A stretch of DNA of 64,000 nt from NCBI GenBank assembly GCA_045133615.1, contig JBGUUQ010000028.1, positions 31,619-95,618 of the forward strand. Direction: 5' to 3'. The stretch is from M3 sp045133615 (lineage in GTDB: Bacteria; Bacteroidota; Bacteroidia; Bacteroidales; Muribaculaceae). A program made the position numbers and the translations under genes. A model generated the notes under the pieces. The model was not told where the DNA came from, did not search any database, and saw nothing but the letters and a program-made list of their open reading frames with translations. The first letter of the stretch is position 1, and each line of letters begins with the position of its first letter. Shown here piece by piece: positions 63,988 through 64,000 of this stretch.

Positions 63988-64000
63988 TCAAAAGTTGGTT

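Noticed and set aside
63797..63991. 64-codon minus-strand frame at the right end
   Set aside because: It overlaps the structured RNA, has no recognisable domain, and its first codons cover the -7 element of the edge promoter.
1..64000. CRISPR array or intact insertion sequence
   Set aside because: No regularly spaced repeats and no transposase frame were seen.

Overview
The window is chromosomal DNA of a gut-type Bacteroidales bacterium, most likely Muribaculaceae or a close relative. This rests on a SusC/SusD pair under a hybrid two-component regulator (HTCS), repeated promoters of the Bacteroidota type (-7 element TAnnTTTG), the argR-GNAT-argG-argC-argD-proC gene order known from Bacteroides, a homodimer-type glycyl-tRNA synthetase, and many Bacteroidales-specific families (DUF2027, DUF5683, DUF3316, DUF3108). 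The genus is inferred; no rRNA or tRNA gene is present to confirm it.

Layout. 1-4764 (minus): parA, parB, a DUF5683 protein, a LysM lytic transglycosylase and a cut-off DUF2027 gene. 5182-31945 (plus): a polysaccharide utilization locus (PUL) with a GH2, an ELWxxDGT-repeat propeller, SusC, SusD, a third surface lipoprotein, three tandem sialidase-fold/CBM9-like paralogs that look most like GH93 exo-arabinanases, the HTCS, a lipoprotein aldose epimerase, two GH43 enzymes and a Tat-type FAD oxidoreductase. 31949-37683 (minus): ssb and the arginine operon with its repressor. 37829-41757 (minus): waaA, gltX, tatC, tatA. 41903-42781 (plus): fabD. 42856-45593 (minus): FKBP isomerase, lemA, glycyl-tRNA synthetase. 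45856-55167 (plus): a small membrane protein, topoisomerase IV subunit A, DUF3316, S41 peptidase, thymidine kinase, YhcH, DUF3108, a SulP transporter and a tiny repeat lipoprotein. 55471-61049 (minus): a four-gene operon with a six-hairpin glycosidase, a GH13 amylase, a phosphodiesterase and a SPOR lipoprotein. 61213-63489 (plus): a two-subunit NfnAB/glutamate-synthase-like flavoprotein. 63612-64000: a strongly structured, unidentified RNA candidate with its own promoter, then a leftward promoter at the edge.

How the genes fit together. The PUL should bind a plant-type glycan at the surface (SusD and the third lipoprotein), import it through SusC, trim it with the GH93-like, GH43 and GH2 enzymes, and induce itself through the HTCS. 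GH93-like plus GH43 enzymes point to arabinan or an arabinose-decorated glycan, but the substrate is inferred. A shared motif (ACG-A/T-TTTTACC) lies twice in direct orientation 21 bp apart before the GH2 gene and twice inverted before the HTCS gene, and is a candidate HTCS site. The FAD oxidoreductase at the PUL end carries a twin-arginine signal, and tatA/tatC lie 10 kb away.

The observations that most deserve a second look are the 188-nt rod-shaped RNA at the right end, the triplicated GH93-like/CBM9 genes, the shared motif, a 303-bp segment with 21-bp terminal inverted repeats between the third paralog and the HTCS, and a GH43 enzyme with a sandwich domain inserted in its propeller.
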